A DNA stretch of 64,000 bases from Nyssa sinensis (Eukaryota; Streptophyta; Magnoliopsida; Cornales; Nyssaceae): assembly GCA_008638375.1 (NCBI GenBank), contig CM018032.1, forward strand, positions 54,163,882 through 54,227,881. The letters run 5' to 3'. The position numbers and the translations under genes were made by a program. The notes beneath the pieces were generated by a model. That model was not told the origin of the DNA. It saw only the letters and a list, made by a program, of their open reading frames with translations, and made no database searches. This document shows, piece by piece, positions 47,901-59,012 of the stretch (positions are counted from its first letter, which is position 1; every line of letters begins with the position of its first letter).

Positions 47901-49039
47901 GTTGCAGTTGATTTTACAATTGTATTCAGCTTTCTGCAGAATCTAATGGACTAGAAGTATTTCAAGAAAAAAAAAATTGAGGGCCCATATATCATCATCA
48001 CCTTCTATGTAAATTGCTCAATTACCATCTGCAGTGTTCTAAAAGCCTAAAAGATTTTTTTTCCTTTTTTTCCTTTCTTTTTTTTTTTTTTTGGATAAGG
48101 GAACCACAACAGTAGCCACAACAACAGCCAAGAATATAGAAACTATATAAAGAGACAAATACAATTAATTTGTGTGTAAAATATTAGCTCAATTTATAAT
48201 AAAAAAAATTCAAAACAAGAGGTTCTCAGTACACCAAAAGATAAGTACATACACATTAACAATCTAACAGTTGGACAAACAGACAGGTAAACTCTTATAC
48301 ATAGTCCCCATCACTACCAAAAAATATTATGGACAAGCTGGAGCTGTAAGTTTCTTCTAACATAATGGGTTGGGAACTGTACGGAAAATTATTTGCCCAA
48401 ATAGAAGCTAAGAACCACCAGAACATTGGTGATAACTAGGAGCAACATAAATATATAATTAAATATTATGTTTGTCACAACATTACCTTGGTCAGTGGTA
48501 GTGTGAGGCAAGAGAAGCCCTTTTTTGTTTCCTGCAATGAAATCAAGTAGTCAAGCCATCACAATTGAGGGATTTACGAAGACAGGCTTCTAATGTAAGA
48601 CCATTAAGAGATGTTAAAGTTCTCACCAGCACAAAGCCGTCCGATAATCCTAGTGCCTCCGATGGAGGTTTTAACAACAGGAATAACATCCACTAACTCA
48701 GACTCAAAGGTGCTGCATACAAACATTCATGTAACCTTAATCTCTACTTAATTCGATTGAAGCATACAAAATCTGTCCATCCCCAACATACAAACATACC
48801 TGTAGAAGTTTTCAGAACCTCCAATTGCAACCAAACAATATGCGTTGGTCAGCTTCGAGAATACCCCAATGTCACACGAGTTCTCAAATTGAAGTCCTGC
48901 ACAAAACTCATGCACCATAAGACAAGTATACACAGAGAAGAAACATGAATGTACGTCTATATATATAATTATCCATAAATATATACACATATTATGTTTA
49001 TGTGCGAATGAATTCTCTGAATAACTTACTAGTTGCCAT
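44997..49039 (-). CDS. EIF6: Eukaryotic translation initiation factor 6
   Basis: Seven coding exons on the minus strand: 49039-49030, 48896-48800, 48712-48627, 48531-48487, 46477-46347, 45471-45361 and 45254-44997. All have GT-AG borders and matching phases, and they give 245 aa, the normal eIF6 length. Landmarks are MATRLQFE (here [19 protein letters not shown]), [15 protein letters not shown], the [16 protein letters not shown] segment, [33 protein letters not shown] and the conserved end [16 protein letters not shown]. eIF6 (yeast Tif6) binds nascent 60S subunits in the nucleolus, is needed for 60S biogenesis and prevents premature joining to 40S. Intron 4 is 2 kb, the others are short. 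The first exon supplies only three codons plus one base, a layout that automated gene callers often miss. The gene converges with the phosphate carrier gene. Confidence 0.96.
45928..46043. repeat. Tandem duplication of about 65 bp in eIF6 intron 5
   Basis: Two copies of CAATTTGCTTGTGTTT followed by AAG, TCA and ATTACCCTATATCTT, at about 45928-45982 and 45993-46043, with several base differences. A (GA)n run at 46504-46520 and a poly-A run lie next to exon 5, in intron 4. Confidence 0.7.
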
Positions 49040-49172
49040 GATGAAGAAAATGATCGGAAACACAGATGCAGTCAGAGAACTACAAGATCTGCGAACATAA
49101 TGATACACTGAATAAATTGGTTTTATACAACAACAGAGAAAATTTATAGAACAACACGGAAAAATAGATTAC

Positions 49173-49277
49173 TTAGGGTTGCTTTTCAGAGACTTTTGGT
49201 GCTCGAAAAGGCTTGGGATTCTCAGCTTCACAGGTTTAACGAACAACAATCTCCGATTAGGGTTTTATCCTTAGGGT
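49173..49277 (-). promoter_or_regulatory. Telo-box motifs upstream of eIF6
   Basis: On the minus strand, AAACCCTAA (49265-49257) is a perfect telo-box, with ACCCTAA at 49277-49271 and AACCCTAA at 49180-49173. Telo-boxes are typical of plant promoters and leaders of ribosomal protein and ribosome-biogenesis genes, where they act with other elements in dividing tissue. Three copies within 240 bp of the eIF6 start fit that role. The AT-rich sequence beyond 49300 probably lies outside the core promoter. Confidence 0.55.
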
Positions 49278-49309
49278 AGTTTTATAGACAACCTTAAAAG
49301 CGAAATTGA

Positions 49310-51788
49310 TAGATATATATATATATATATATATAGTAATATTAATTTTTATTTATTCATTAATCAAAGGAAGTAATCGATTTAACTCTATTTATAAAAA
49401 ATCTCATTTTTATGTCTCCCTAGTTTAATTTATAATTAATTATATTTTATTATCCTTTAATTTAGTGTTGGTGTCAAATAATATTCTTTATTATCAATTA
49501 AAATAATTCAATTGTTAATTTATAATTTTATTTAATTGAAATTAATTATAAATTATTAACAATTATTGCTCATGTAATTATATTTTAATATTTTATAATT
49601 TTATATAAATTTTAAAATAATATCTTATAATTTTAATTTAAATAATTACACTTATAATATATGAAAAGTTATTGTTAATATAATTAATTACAATTAAAAT
49701 ATAATTTTAAATTGAGAAATTGAATTATTTTAATTAATGATAGAGATTTTTATTTAAAATAGAACCAAATTAAAAGATAGTGAAATGTAATTAATTTTAT
49801 AATTAAAATTAATAAAAAACTAATTATAATAAATAAATAAAATTACATGTAATATAATATAAATAAAAATTTAATTCTACAGGAAAAAATATCTAATACT
49901 GTAAGAAAGGAATTAAATATGTTCCAAGAAATACTATATATTCCTCATTTATATCATAATGTCTTAAATGTGATATTATATGCTTCCTCTGTCTCATAAA
50001 AATAGTTTTTTTTGAGAAAATTAATTTTTTTATTTTGGATAATCATTTAATGTTTTTACACTTGATTAAAATGATAAATTTACAAAACTAGCCTTCATTC
50101 ATATTAAGTAGTACATTCACATTAAATTTGTGAAAATGATAATTTGAAAATTTTATAATTATTTATACATCGAATTTTTCAACAAGACTCTTATTATGAG
50201 ACATCTCAAAATGGAATAAGGGACTTTTAATTCAGGACGAATGGAATAATATTTTTGAGTCTATGTTGAATGTAATTTTAAAAAGTATTTTTATTTAGTG
50301 ACTCGTCTTGTTAAAAATAGGGTAATGTTAACTTTATTTTCAAATTTTAGTAAATTTTTTATATTTATTAACTTACAGTATTGTATTGATCGAATATCAC
50401 ATCATAAACGTTAACTATATTATATTGATTGATATCATATTATGATATAATATCTTACTAATAAAATATTATTTATTTATAAAAAAAATCTAATTAAATA
50501 TATAAATTGAAAATATGTAGGATTAGTCATTATTAAAAGTCTAATTAAAAATTGTGCTTGTCTTAAGCTGACCATTTTTTAAAGAAAATATCTCCCTACA
50601 GTGGTCCATTTGTGCAGCCGTGCGCTCCAAGAAACTTGATGATCAAGAATTCAAGATGTCATTGTCCCTGAGATGGCCTGTGGAATTTTGACTTCCCAAC
50701 TCCCAAAGTGAAGCTTGAGCCATTAAAATTTTGGCCCAGGCCCACCCAATGTTTGGGATGCATTGGATTTATCCGAGGTGGAGTTGCAGTCTCCTTCGTC
50801 GGCGCATTACGCCAAATCAAGTCAGACTAATCTTCTTGTTATTTGTACATGTGTTTCAATTTAATTTGTTATATATATAATTTTATGAATAATACGTAAT
50901 TATTTAGTTTTAATTAAAAAATTAAATAATAAAAAATACTTATGTAATGAAAATTGTAGTTAAAACACATACAAAGTCGGAATGACATAAGACTGGATTG
51001 GGCTACAAATTCTAAACTATAGAAATTTTTTTTTATATATGTAAAATTTTAACTTTTTTAAAATTAGTTTATTCTAAGATTTTAACTCGAGTCAATTTTT
51101 ATTCATTATTTCTTTTAATTCTCTCCCAATGTAAATTCTAATGTTGAATTAGTATTGTAAAAAGAAATGTTGTGAAAGTCATAGTGTTTGTTTAGATAGC
51201 CGGTGAAAATGGTGTTTTAAAAAATAACATTTTGAAATAAATGTTTTAAAAAAATAATTTATTGATACTTTTTTAAAACATCTGTTTTAGTTTTAACAAT
51301 ATTCAAACCCATATTTTGAAAAGTCCAAATAAATATCTATTTATTCTAAAAATCCGTTTAAAACGTGAAAATGACCAAACGAATGGTAAAACTGTCAATC
51401 CAAATACCACCATAGTATTTACTAGAATCAAGTTTTAGCCAAGGAATATAACGCATGACAACGCAACAATAATGCATACGAACAATGTAAATATCCAAAA
51501 ACAGGAATCTTTAATCCAACGGAGAATAGTCAATTAAAAATTAGAATAAATTCTCTAAAATTTATAATTAAATATTATTAATAAAAAAATAATCGTACAT
51601 ACCTATTACATCATATTAAGAAGCTATAACTCATTATTTTATCCTTACACTAATTACAATAAAAATTACTAATTCGAATAAAAAACTATTAATTCCTATA
51701 TTTTCTATACTCATCTTAATAAAACTAAATAATTTTAATACAAATCTGAAACAAATATCCTTATTTTTAGGATATCATATTTGAGCTA
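49310..51788. other. AT-rich intergenic region between eIF6 and the small gene
   Basis: Very AT-rich, with (TA)n at 49315-49335 and no supported frame. The GC-richer patch at 50590-50830 shows no motif I recognise. The segment 51184-51415 has the look of a small TIR element and is listed separately. Confidence 0.4.
51184..51415. mobile_element. Possible small hAT-like MITE
   Basis: Left flank CATAGT with an adjoining GTTTGTTTAGATAG, and right sequence CCAAATACCAC followed by CATAGT. The CATAGT pair could be part of a target duplication, and the TTTGTTTAGATAG/TTTGGATTG ends are weak inverted repeats typical of plant hAT MITEs. The interior is AT-rich with ACAT/AAACG motifs. Borders and class are uncertain. 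Confidence 0.35.
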
Positions 51789-52016
51789 TTAAAATTCCAA
51801 ACCACCGGAGTTCCCAAATCGATAAGCGAAGGATCGGTTTCTATAGTACTCCACCTCCTCCTGCCGCCACTGTCCGTCATCAAAATTCTTCGAGTAGCTG
51901 AGTGAATCGTAATTTAGAAGCTCATGCCTTTGGCTCCCCCTCGAACACGAGACCCTGCATACTTTCCTCTTCAGCAGAAGCAATGCCCGGATCAACCACC
52001 GCATAAACTGAGCCAT
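51789..52016 (-). CDS. Small protein of unknown function, 75 aa
   Basis: A single frame from ATG 52016 to the stop at 51789. The N-terminus FMRWLIRALLLLKRKVCR is hydrophobic then basic, perhaps a short membrane anchor or targeting helix. The middle has the motif YDSLSYSKNFDDG, which recalls the (Y/F)DxxSYxxNFDDG motif of small uncharacterised plant proteins. I cannot give a function. A TATATA at 52112-52118 (minus strand) lies about 95 bp upstream, consistent with a promoter. Codon use and the motif make it more credible than the other short frames nearby, but expression is unproven. The frame can be extended five codons only through a non-ATG start. Confidence 0.6.
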   Translation of the reverse strand: MAQFMRWLIRALLLLKRKVCRVSCSRGSQRHELLNYDSLSYSKNFDDGQWRQEEVEYYRNRSFAYRFGNSGGLEF

Positions 52017-52111
52017 TATATTTTGTGTCAAAGTCTCAGCAGTCCTGCATCGATCTCTTCCTAGTTGCCTCTGACCTTTTCATACATGGGGTTTGCTTGT
52101 TTGGACTGTGC

Positions 52112-52118
52112 ATATATA
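52112..52118 (-). promoter_or_regulatory. Putative TATA box of the 75-aa gene
   Basis: TTTATATATG on the minus strand, about 95 bp upstream of the ATG at 52016. Confidence 0.45.
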
Positions 52119-52390
52119 AAGAATGACATGAGAGCATTGTGTTTCTTGGCCTTAGATTGTATCTAATTCTGGGACAGCGATATGAATGTAGTCATATTTT
52201 AATTCACAAGACAAATGAGAGGTGCATTTAATTTGGTTGCAGTGAAAAGAAATGTGATTTTATGAATGCATACTTTGATTTCTTTAACCAATAGAAGTCA
52301 TTGACGAAGAATCCAAAGCTGAAACTTTAATAAATTAATGGCATATGCAGATCTGGAACATGCACTATTGAGTAGCAAAAAGATATTAAG

Positions 52391-53016
52391 GCAATACTAT
52401 TTATAAACTCGAACTTATATAAAATAAAAATAAAAATTGTCTAAAAAATTATAAATAAATAAAAATAAAAAGAAACTTAATTCAAAAATCATCTTATGAT
52501 TAAAAATTATAGGAAAAAATACTAAAATGTTTTGAAAATAATTTTTTCAATCTAAAATATTCGAGATATATTTTTTCCATTTAAAAGATCCAAAAAGGTA
52601 AATTTTAATACAAGAAAGTCTTCAATATACATTTTAGAAAAAAAGTTATTAAAAAATATGTAAAATAACTTCCTCAATCCAAAAAAAAATATTTTTGAAG
52701 TGAAAATTTCTTTTTTAGAACATTTGGATAAATAAAAAATGATATTTTTTTTGGGGGGGTTGAATAATTTATTTTATCAACTATTTAGTATTTTTTAAGA
52801 TATATATTGAAGGTTATTATAGTCTAATTATTAATATTTTTAACGGTGTTAAGATAGAAATTAACAATTAGACTTTTTGTATTAATTTTTTTTTTATCTT
52901 TTAGATAGAAAAAATATATCATATACTTTTTAGATTGAAAAATTTATTTGAAGAATTTTTTAGTATTTTTTCAAAATTATATTTTATATAAACTCGAGTT
53001 TATAGTAATATTACTC
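52391..53016. mobile_element. TIR element (long inverted repeats, class unknown)
   Basis: The left arm starts GCAATACTATTTATAAACTCGA and the right arm, reverse complemented, reads AGTAATATTACTATAAACTCGA. Both continue with TTATATAAAAT, then GAAAAAATACTAAAA, TTTTTCAATCTAAAA and ATATATTTTTTC in the same order. The left arm has an extra 70-80 bp (52430-52505). Inverted repeats of over 120 bp with a non-coding middle indicate a MITE or foldback-type element. No target duplication was recognised. Confidence 0.6.
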
Positions 53017-53574
53017 AGATAAATATTATAACTTAGAGGAACTCGTATGAAAATACGAGAAATTGTGAGATGACTAACTTAGGATCTGCTTGAGACAATT
53101 TGAGGGATAAGACGATTACTCTAAATGAAACTTTTTTTGCTTTTTAATATTAATGCAAAATCTTTGTATGCAAGTTTTGCTAAGAAGCCTGGCATATTCT
53201 TTTAGGTTGATAGTATGATTATCTTAGGTTAGGCAAGATTTTATTAAGGTTCATTCAGCCTTAAGTTCATAAAAAGTAATAAATTTATCAACAAGTCCAA
53301 GTTCAAATTTAATTACCAATCAAGTTCATAATCTTTTATTGAACAAAAATGTTATTTAGTATTTTTCTCCGAAAATAATGAAATTAAATATGCGTGACTT
53401 CTGCCAACTTTTTAAAAGTGTTTTAAAATTTTAAAATTCATTAACTCGAAATATATAAATCTATTTTCAATCAAATTTATATATTTAAAAATTATAAATC
53501 GAGATCTATAAAACAAAATCCATATGTAATATGAAATTTTGAAAGAAAAAAAGTGCTTCTCAAATGGTAAAATT

Positions 53575-54770
53575 TCACATTTATAGAGAAGATAGTGAAA
53601 TTTTCAATTTTGCTATGAATTTCTTGCTTATTACTATTTTTATTTATTTTTTTGAGTTGTATTTTGGATGTCAAAAAGAGTCTTATAAAGTAGTAAAAAT
53701 TACAACAACAAAAAATCAATTTATACCTTAAAGTAATGAAAATGTAAAATTTTATACTTGCGCTACTTGTCAAAAAAAATCTTTTAAAGTAGTAAAAATT
53801 ACCAAAAAAAAAAAAAAAATCAGTTTAGTTATAAAAGTAGTGAAAGAGTGAGATTTTATACTTGCGCTACTTGTCAAAAAGAGTCTTTTAAAGTAGTAAA
53901 AATTAAAATAAAAAAATTTCAATTTAGACATAAAAATAGTGAAATTATAATTAGAATAAATACACTTTAACACAAATTATAATTGGAATGAATTAACTTA
54001 GATTACAAGTAGGCTTGACAAGATGGGCTTGACTGGTTAAAAAAAAAGTGAAAAATGAATCAGTGAGAGAGTGGAAGGGAGAGAGCAGTGAAAAGATAAA
54101 ATTTTACCTTTGTGTTGTTTATGAATAAACACACTCTAACACAAATTATAAGTGAGAGTGTGACATTTTATATTTGAGCTTGCTTGTTAAAAAGTGTCTT
54201 TTAAAGTAGTAAAAATTAAAACAATTAAAAATATCAGTTTAGACATAAAAGCAATGAAAGTGTAAAGTTTTAATTGGAATAAAGATACTTTAACACAAAT
54301 TATAATTAGAATGAGTAACTTAGATTGCAAGGAAGGCTGGCAATATGAGCCTCACTACTTAAAAAAAAAAAAAAAAGAATCAGTGAGAAAGTGAAAGGGA
54401 GAGAGTAGTAAAAATGTAAAATTTTACATTTGCGCTGCTTTATGAATAAACACATTTTAACACAAAATATAATTGGAAGGAAGGATTTAGATTGCAAAGA
54501 GGCGGGCAATATGGGCCTCACTACTAAAAAAAAATAAGAAAAAGAATCAATGAGAAAGTGAAAGTGAAGGAGAGAGCAATGAAAATGTAAAATTTTACAT
54601 TTGCGCTCCTTTATGAATAAACACACTTTAACACAAAATATAATTAGAATGAAGGATTTAGATTGTAAGGAGATTAACAAAAAGGGTGTCACTGCTCAAC
54701 AAAAAGTGAAAAAGAATTAGTAAGAGAGTGAAAGAGAGAGACTATAAAATTTTACAATATGTGAGACTAA
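53575..54770. repeat. Tandem array of two interleaved unit types
   Basis: The left half (53680-53940) has about three units of roughly 100 bp containing CTTTTAAAGTAGTAAAAATT, a TCAATTTA or TCAGTTTA segment, GTGAAA, TTTTATACTTGCGCTACTT and GTCAAAAA. The right half has units of about 166-172 bp starting TTTAACACAAA(T/A)(T/A)ATAATT (near 53969, 54128, 54291, 54457 and 54629), each with GATTTAGATTG or CTTAGATTG, TCACTAC, GAATCAGTGAGA, GTGAAAG and TAAAATTTTAC. The palindrome GTAAAATTTTAC recurs. The outer part 53575-53690 matches 28975-29115 in inverse orientation. Minus-strand frames here (53492-53973, 54306-54692) are repeat by-products. Confidence 0.8.
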
Positions 54771-54949
54771 TATAGAATTTTACAAAGCAATCAAAATTGC
54801 GCCTCTAGTTTAACCAAATACCTAACTGCTACCATAGAATCACTCTCTATCACCACCAAGCCATCACAGAGAACCACAACCGCTACCATCTTCAGCACAC
54901 CATAGAATAACCCTTTCATCGTCATTGCAAAATTAATTATCATCAACAA

Positions 54950-54956
<7 letters not shown>

Positions 54957-55003
<47 letters not shown>
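54957..55003. repeat. (CT)n-(AT)n compound microsatellite
   Basis: About 15 CT units followed by about 8 TA units. Similar runs lie at 55965-55980 (AC), 56518-56540 (TA/CA) and 56769-56796 (GA). Confidence 0.9.
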
Positions 55004-55004
<1 letters not shown>

Positions 55005-55959
55005 TTATTTGTTGGAGACTACAATAAATCATTCGTAGATGTAGTTGGGGATGGCAATTGAGTTAGGAAAAAGTTAGAGAACGAGAGTGAGAGAAGAGAG
55101 ATAAGTGGTTGAGTGAAAATTTTATTCAGCTTTACTGGATCAACAATGGAGGATTACGAATTTCAATGAAGAAGAGAGAATCGTGTGAGGGTTTCATTAA
55201 TTTGAAAGTTTCCTATTTTAAACGGATGTGTTATTTGGGGGTTTCTGTTTTAGACGGATGTGTTATTGGGGGTGTTAGTGTCATTATTAAAAAAAAATAC
55301 AAGTGACCTGTTATCAGGTATAGATCTAAACTAAAAAATAAAAACAACCAAATCCTTCACCTTGAATTAAAAACATTTACGAACCTTATAATAATAAAAC
55401 AACCTATTTAAGGACTCAAAGTTATTCATGTTTTGATTAATTTATTCATGTTTTGAATTAAAAACTTTACGAATCTTATAATATAATTAACCATTTTATT
55501 AATTTTGATTTTGATCCCTTTCTTTTTCAATGTTTTGATTCCCGGTGTGTGTGTATATATTGAAATTTGTTCCAATATCATATATATAAATGTTAAATAA
55601 TGACTATGATAATAAAATTCTTACATAATTTAACGAATTGAGTGTTAAAAAATTTTAAATAGAATTTTTAAAAAACTATAAATTGGGTAATACAAAAACT
55701 ATTCATGTTTCTTTAAAATTTAAGTGAAATAGATAATAAATCACTAAAATACAAGAAATGACAGAATGAATGGGTTAGGAGGATTTTTAGTTATTAAAAA
55801 AAATATATAAAAATTGCAATATGACCATTCAGTTTTCTTAAAATTGCAAGGGAGAGAAGGAGTGGGTTAGGAGGATTCTTGATTTCATTGACTTGTATTG
55901 TCTCTGTTTCCCTCTCTCATTATTATTATTATGATCACTTGAATTGTAGATAAGAGAAT

Positions 55960-56510
55960 TGATACACACACACACACATAAACACTAGAATTATCCATTT
56001 CTTTAATAATAATAATATATATACACATACATATATACACACACCAAACACAAACAGTGGAATTATCCATTTCTTTAATACTATTATTAGTTATGTGACA
56101 TTTACCAAACAAATGATTCTAATCAGATGATGTTATCATCAAAGGTCAATCTCCTCAAGTTTTATATTGAGAACAAAGCTGGGAGTGTCACCAGATTGAC
56201 TTCGATTATAGCCGCTTCGATATTTAAGTTAGAAAAAAAAAAAAAAAAACTATAACTGAAAGTAAATAATTGATCATTAATTAAAAACGTATCTTAAGAT
56301 CTTATTTAATTATTCGAATTCGAATAAGATTAGGAGCGACAAAAATTGAAATTTGAAAATATGACAAAAGCTATAATATTAAACTTTATTTTCATATTTT
56401 GAAAACGGTAGTCTTTTTTAAGCAGGTAAGCTACTGAAAATTCCATTATTTCAAAATATAATAAACATGTGTCAAAATATTAAGTCAATATTAATTCATA
56501 GCATATCGAG

Positions 56511-56541
<31 letters not shown>

Positions 56542-56620
56542 TAAACACTGGAATTATCCATTTCTTTAACAGCATTATTAGTTACGTGACATTTGCCAAA
56601 CAAATGAATCCAATCAGATT
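55960..56620. repeat. Three copies of a 40-100 bp direct repeat
   Basis: The sequence (AC)n, then ATAAACACTRGAATTATCCA and TTTCTTTAA, occurs at about 55967-56008 and 56522-56570, and as AAACAGTGGAATTATCCAT at 56053-56082. The second and third copies share a longer tail with TTATTAGTTA, GTGACATTT and CCAAACAAATGA, plus AATCAGAT. This suggests one segmental duplication of about 100 bp (56053-56130 to 56535-56625) and one older partial copy. Confidence 0.7.
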
Positions 56621-56767
56621 GTAACTACCAAAACCAGCACTTCTTTTTTCCCTCGAACGAAGAAAGGTCATCTTAATCAGAATGTAGATTCTATATCAAT
56701 AATGTGTTTAGGCCACTAACTTTTCGACAGCGACACCACCAACATTGAAAAAGAAAATCATACTTTT

Positions 56768-56798
<31 letters not shown>

Positions 56799-57109
56799 TA
56801 TTGTTGAATAGCACTTGTTACTCATAGTGGGTGCCAAAGTGGTGGTGATTGATGTAGAGTTTAAACATAATCAAGGAAGATAGCTGCCAAAATAGTTGCC
56901 CTCATAAAGATCAACTGTTGAGCATATGGAAAATATTAAATCGTCAATGAATCATTGCTCCTAACAGTTTAGATGGTCGATCACATAAGCATGTTAATGT
57001 ATTCTCTGCCTACATGACCTTCGTCTTAATTATTGAGACCACTAAATAATTATTCTTCGAGCATCAATTATTCAATGATGTGACCCAGAGGTATTAGTTG
57101 CCTTCCTTG

Positions 57110-57614
57110 TTCGGCTCAGTTCACAGGTGGTTGGTTGCTAGTAGATGTTGCTTGTGCACGGAAGAGTCGGAGTCGATGCATCATCTATTCCTTCGTTGCA
57201 AATTGTCATGGGATATGTGAAGTCTCATCTTTCCCCTATTTGGTTGCAAATGGGTCATGCCTCGGACAGTTAAAGAGCATTTTTCTTGTAGGGGAGGTTC
57301 AATGGTTAGGAAGGATTGCAGAAGAATCGGAGAATGATCCCGCTTTGTCTTTTATGGTGCATTTGTAAAGAAGAAACAAGCGAGTTTTTAAGGGAAATAA
57401 TAGCTTTTTTGAAATTACTTTACTTTGGATGAAGCAAGCTTTCTTTTTCTATATATTTTCTTCTGTTAATTGCTTTTTTGAAATTACTTTACTTTGGATG
57501 AAGCAAGCTTTCCTTTTCTATATATTTTCTTCTGTTAATTTTTTAGGGAATTCCGGCTCCAATTTGTCCGGGTTCCCTTGGTTCACATGGGTTCACCCCG
57601 TCGGGTGCCTTTAA
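57110..57614 (+). pseudogene. LINE (non-LTR retrotransposon) 3' remnant with zf-RVT domain
   Basis: One frame reads HRWLVASRCCLCTEESESM, then HHLFLRCKLSWDM and, after a TGA, SLIFPLFGCKWVMP. The CxxC...H...C pattern with 'ESxxHLFLxC' is the zinc-binding region after the reverse transcriptase of plant L1-type LINEs. The element is heavily truncated, with stops inside and no RT core upstream. Its 3' part holds a 69-bp exact-looking tandem duplication (57403-57471, 57472-57540) that differs at one base. Confidence 0.65.
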
Positions 57615-58796
57615 CAAACTAAGCCAGAATAAACCTACTGAAAATGTTTATATCAAAACTAATGAACATTATATACAAAAATACAAGCAAGAATATTCAA
57701 TCAATACATAAACATCATCAAATATAATCACCAACTAATACTATGGAAAGACTTCCAACTGCAGAGAATCTATATGTTTTGCATATCAACATCTGAAAAT
57801 TTTGACAAGTGAAGGATATCTTTTCGTACAAGTCCAAATAAAAGCATGTTTGATATTTGCCAAAACAGCTGAATCTATATTGGGCCACACTGTTCTTTAC
57901 CATGTTAAGAGAAATGGTAGCTCTCTCAGCTTTGCAGTTCGCAAAAAAGTTTCATTGGAGGATTCAACCCTAGAAGTAATGTTTTTATACTTCTTAACAG
58001 GGATTTCAATTTTCAAATAACTTCCTTCACCTAGTTATTTCAAATCCACACACATACATACATGCATTGTTGAAATCTAAGTTTTAAACTACATTCCTCA
58101 AATCATCAATACCAAATCGCTTCATTTCAAATCCATTTATCCAAAAAGAGTCTTAAGTTCTTCCATTGAAGGGCTGAGGTTTACTTTCACTAGACTAGTC
58201 TTTATCCCCATTTCTGGCCATACTGTAAGACAAACAAGAGAGTTTATGGGTAAGATACCTTTATAAAGGAAAAGGGACCAAAAACTTCATGAGCATGAGG
58301 TGTATTATTTCCTTTTTCCATCAATAATGAGATTGTCCCTACATAGGCTGTACTGCTGAACCTAACAGCATGTATCATTCCGTGAATTTTGATCTTTTTC
58401 CCTTTCTCTGTTGGTTTCTTTTATTACTTTCTTAGGTTTCAAAGCTACAATTCGAAAGGCATAATTTTCAAGCTGTATGTTTTTCACATAGGGACTGACT
58501 CAAGCAATCACATGCACCACAAACTTCTATTCATCAAGGAAATTGTAGACAAAAGGTCAAAAATGTATAAGGCACAAAATAATCATATCCTTTAAAATGA
58601 TAAACAGGCCTATAAGATAAATTTGAAACTAGACTTTGGTTTCCAAAGAGACTCAGACTCCAGCCCAGATTCTGTTCCAATCAAAATTAAGATACCATTT
58701 TGACTATGCACTTGGCAACAAGAACAAGGTTATACTAGCTATAGGAGATCAGTGGATGAAAATTTTATCATTATGTGGTAATGACTTGGCCATACT
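57615..58796. other. Intergenic region, nothing recognised
   Basis: No frame with family motifs (plus 57802-58020, 58389-58595 and 58636-58857 were examined). Moderately AT-rich, without visible repeat borders. Confidence 0.4.
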
Positions 58797-58797
58797 A

Positions 58798-59012
58798 CTA
58801 TGTTTGTTTACCGGGTTGGGGAGGGGATTGGATAAATTAGTCCCGATGACCTTGTGAAGCCAGTGTTGGGTTCACTAATAGTACGGGGAGTAAATAATGA
58901 CTCATAGCATAGATAGAATAATGGGAGGGGAGGGTCAAGATTACTAATCCTATCACTAATAGTGAAGGGGAAAGCTAATCTACCCTTATCCAATCTATGA
59001 AACAAACATGGC
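58798..59012. mobile_element. Small hAT-like MITE
   Basis: The left end contains TATGTTTGTTTACCGGG and GGGGATTGGATAAATTAG. The reverse complement of the right end contains CATGTTTGTTTCATAG and ATTGGATAAGGGTAGATTAG. The shared blocks ATGTTTGTTT, ATTGGATAA and ATTAG in the same order form terminal inverted repeats of about 40 bp. The element is about 215 bp and non-coding. No perfect 8-bp target duplication was found. Confidence 0.5.

Noticed and set aside
53492..54692. Minus-strand frames of 67-128 codons, Phe/Ser-rich
   Set aside because: They follow the tandem repeat units and are by-products of the array.
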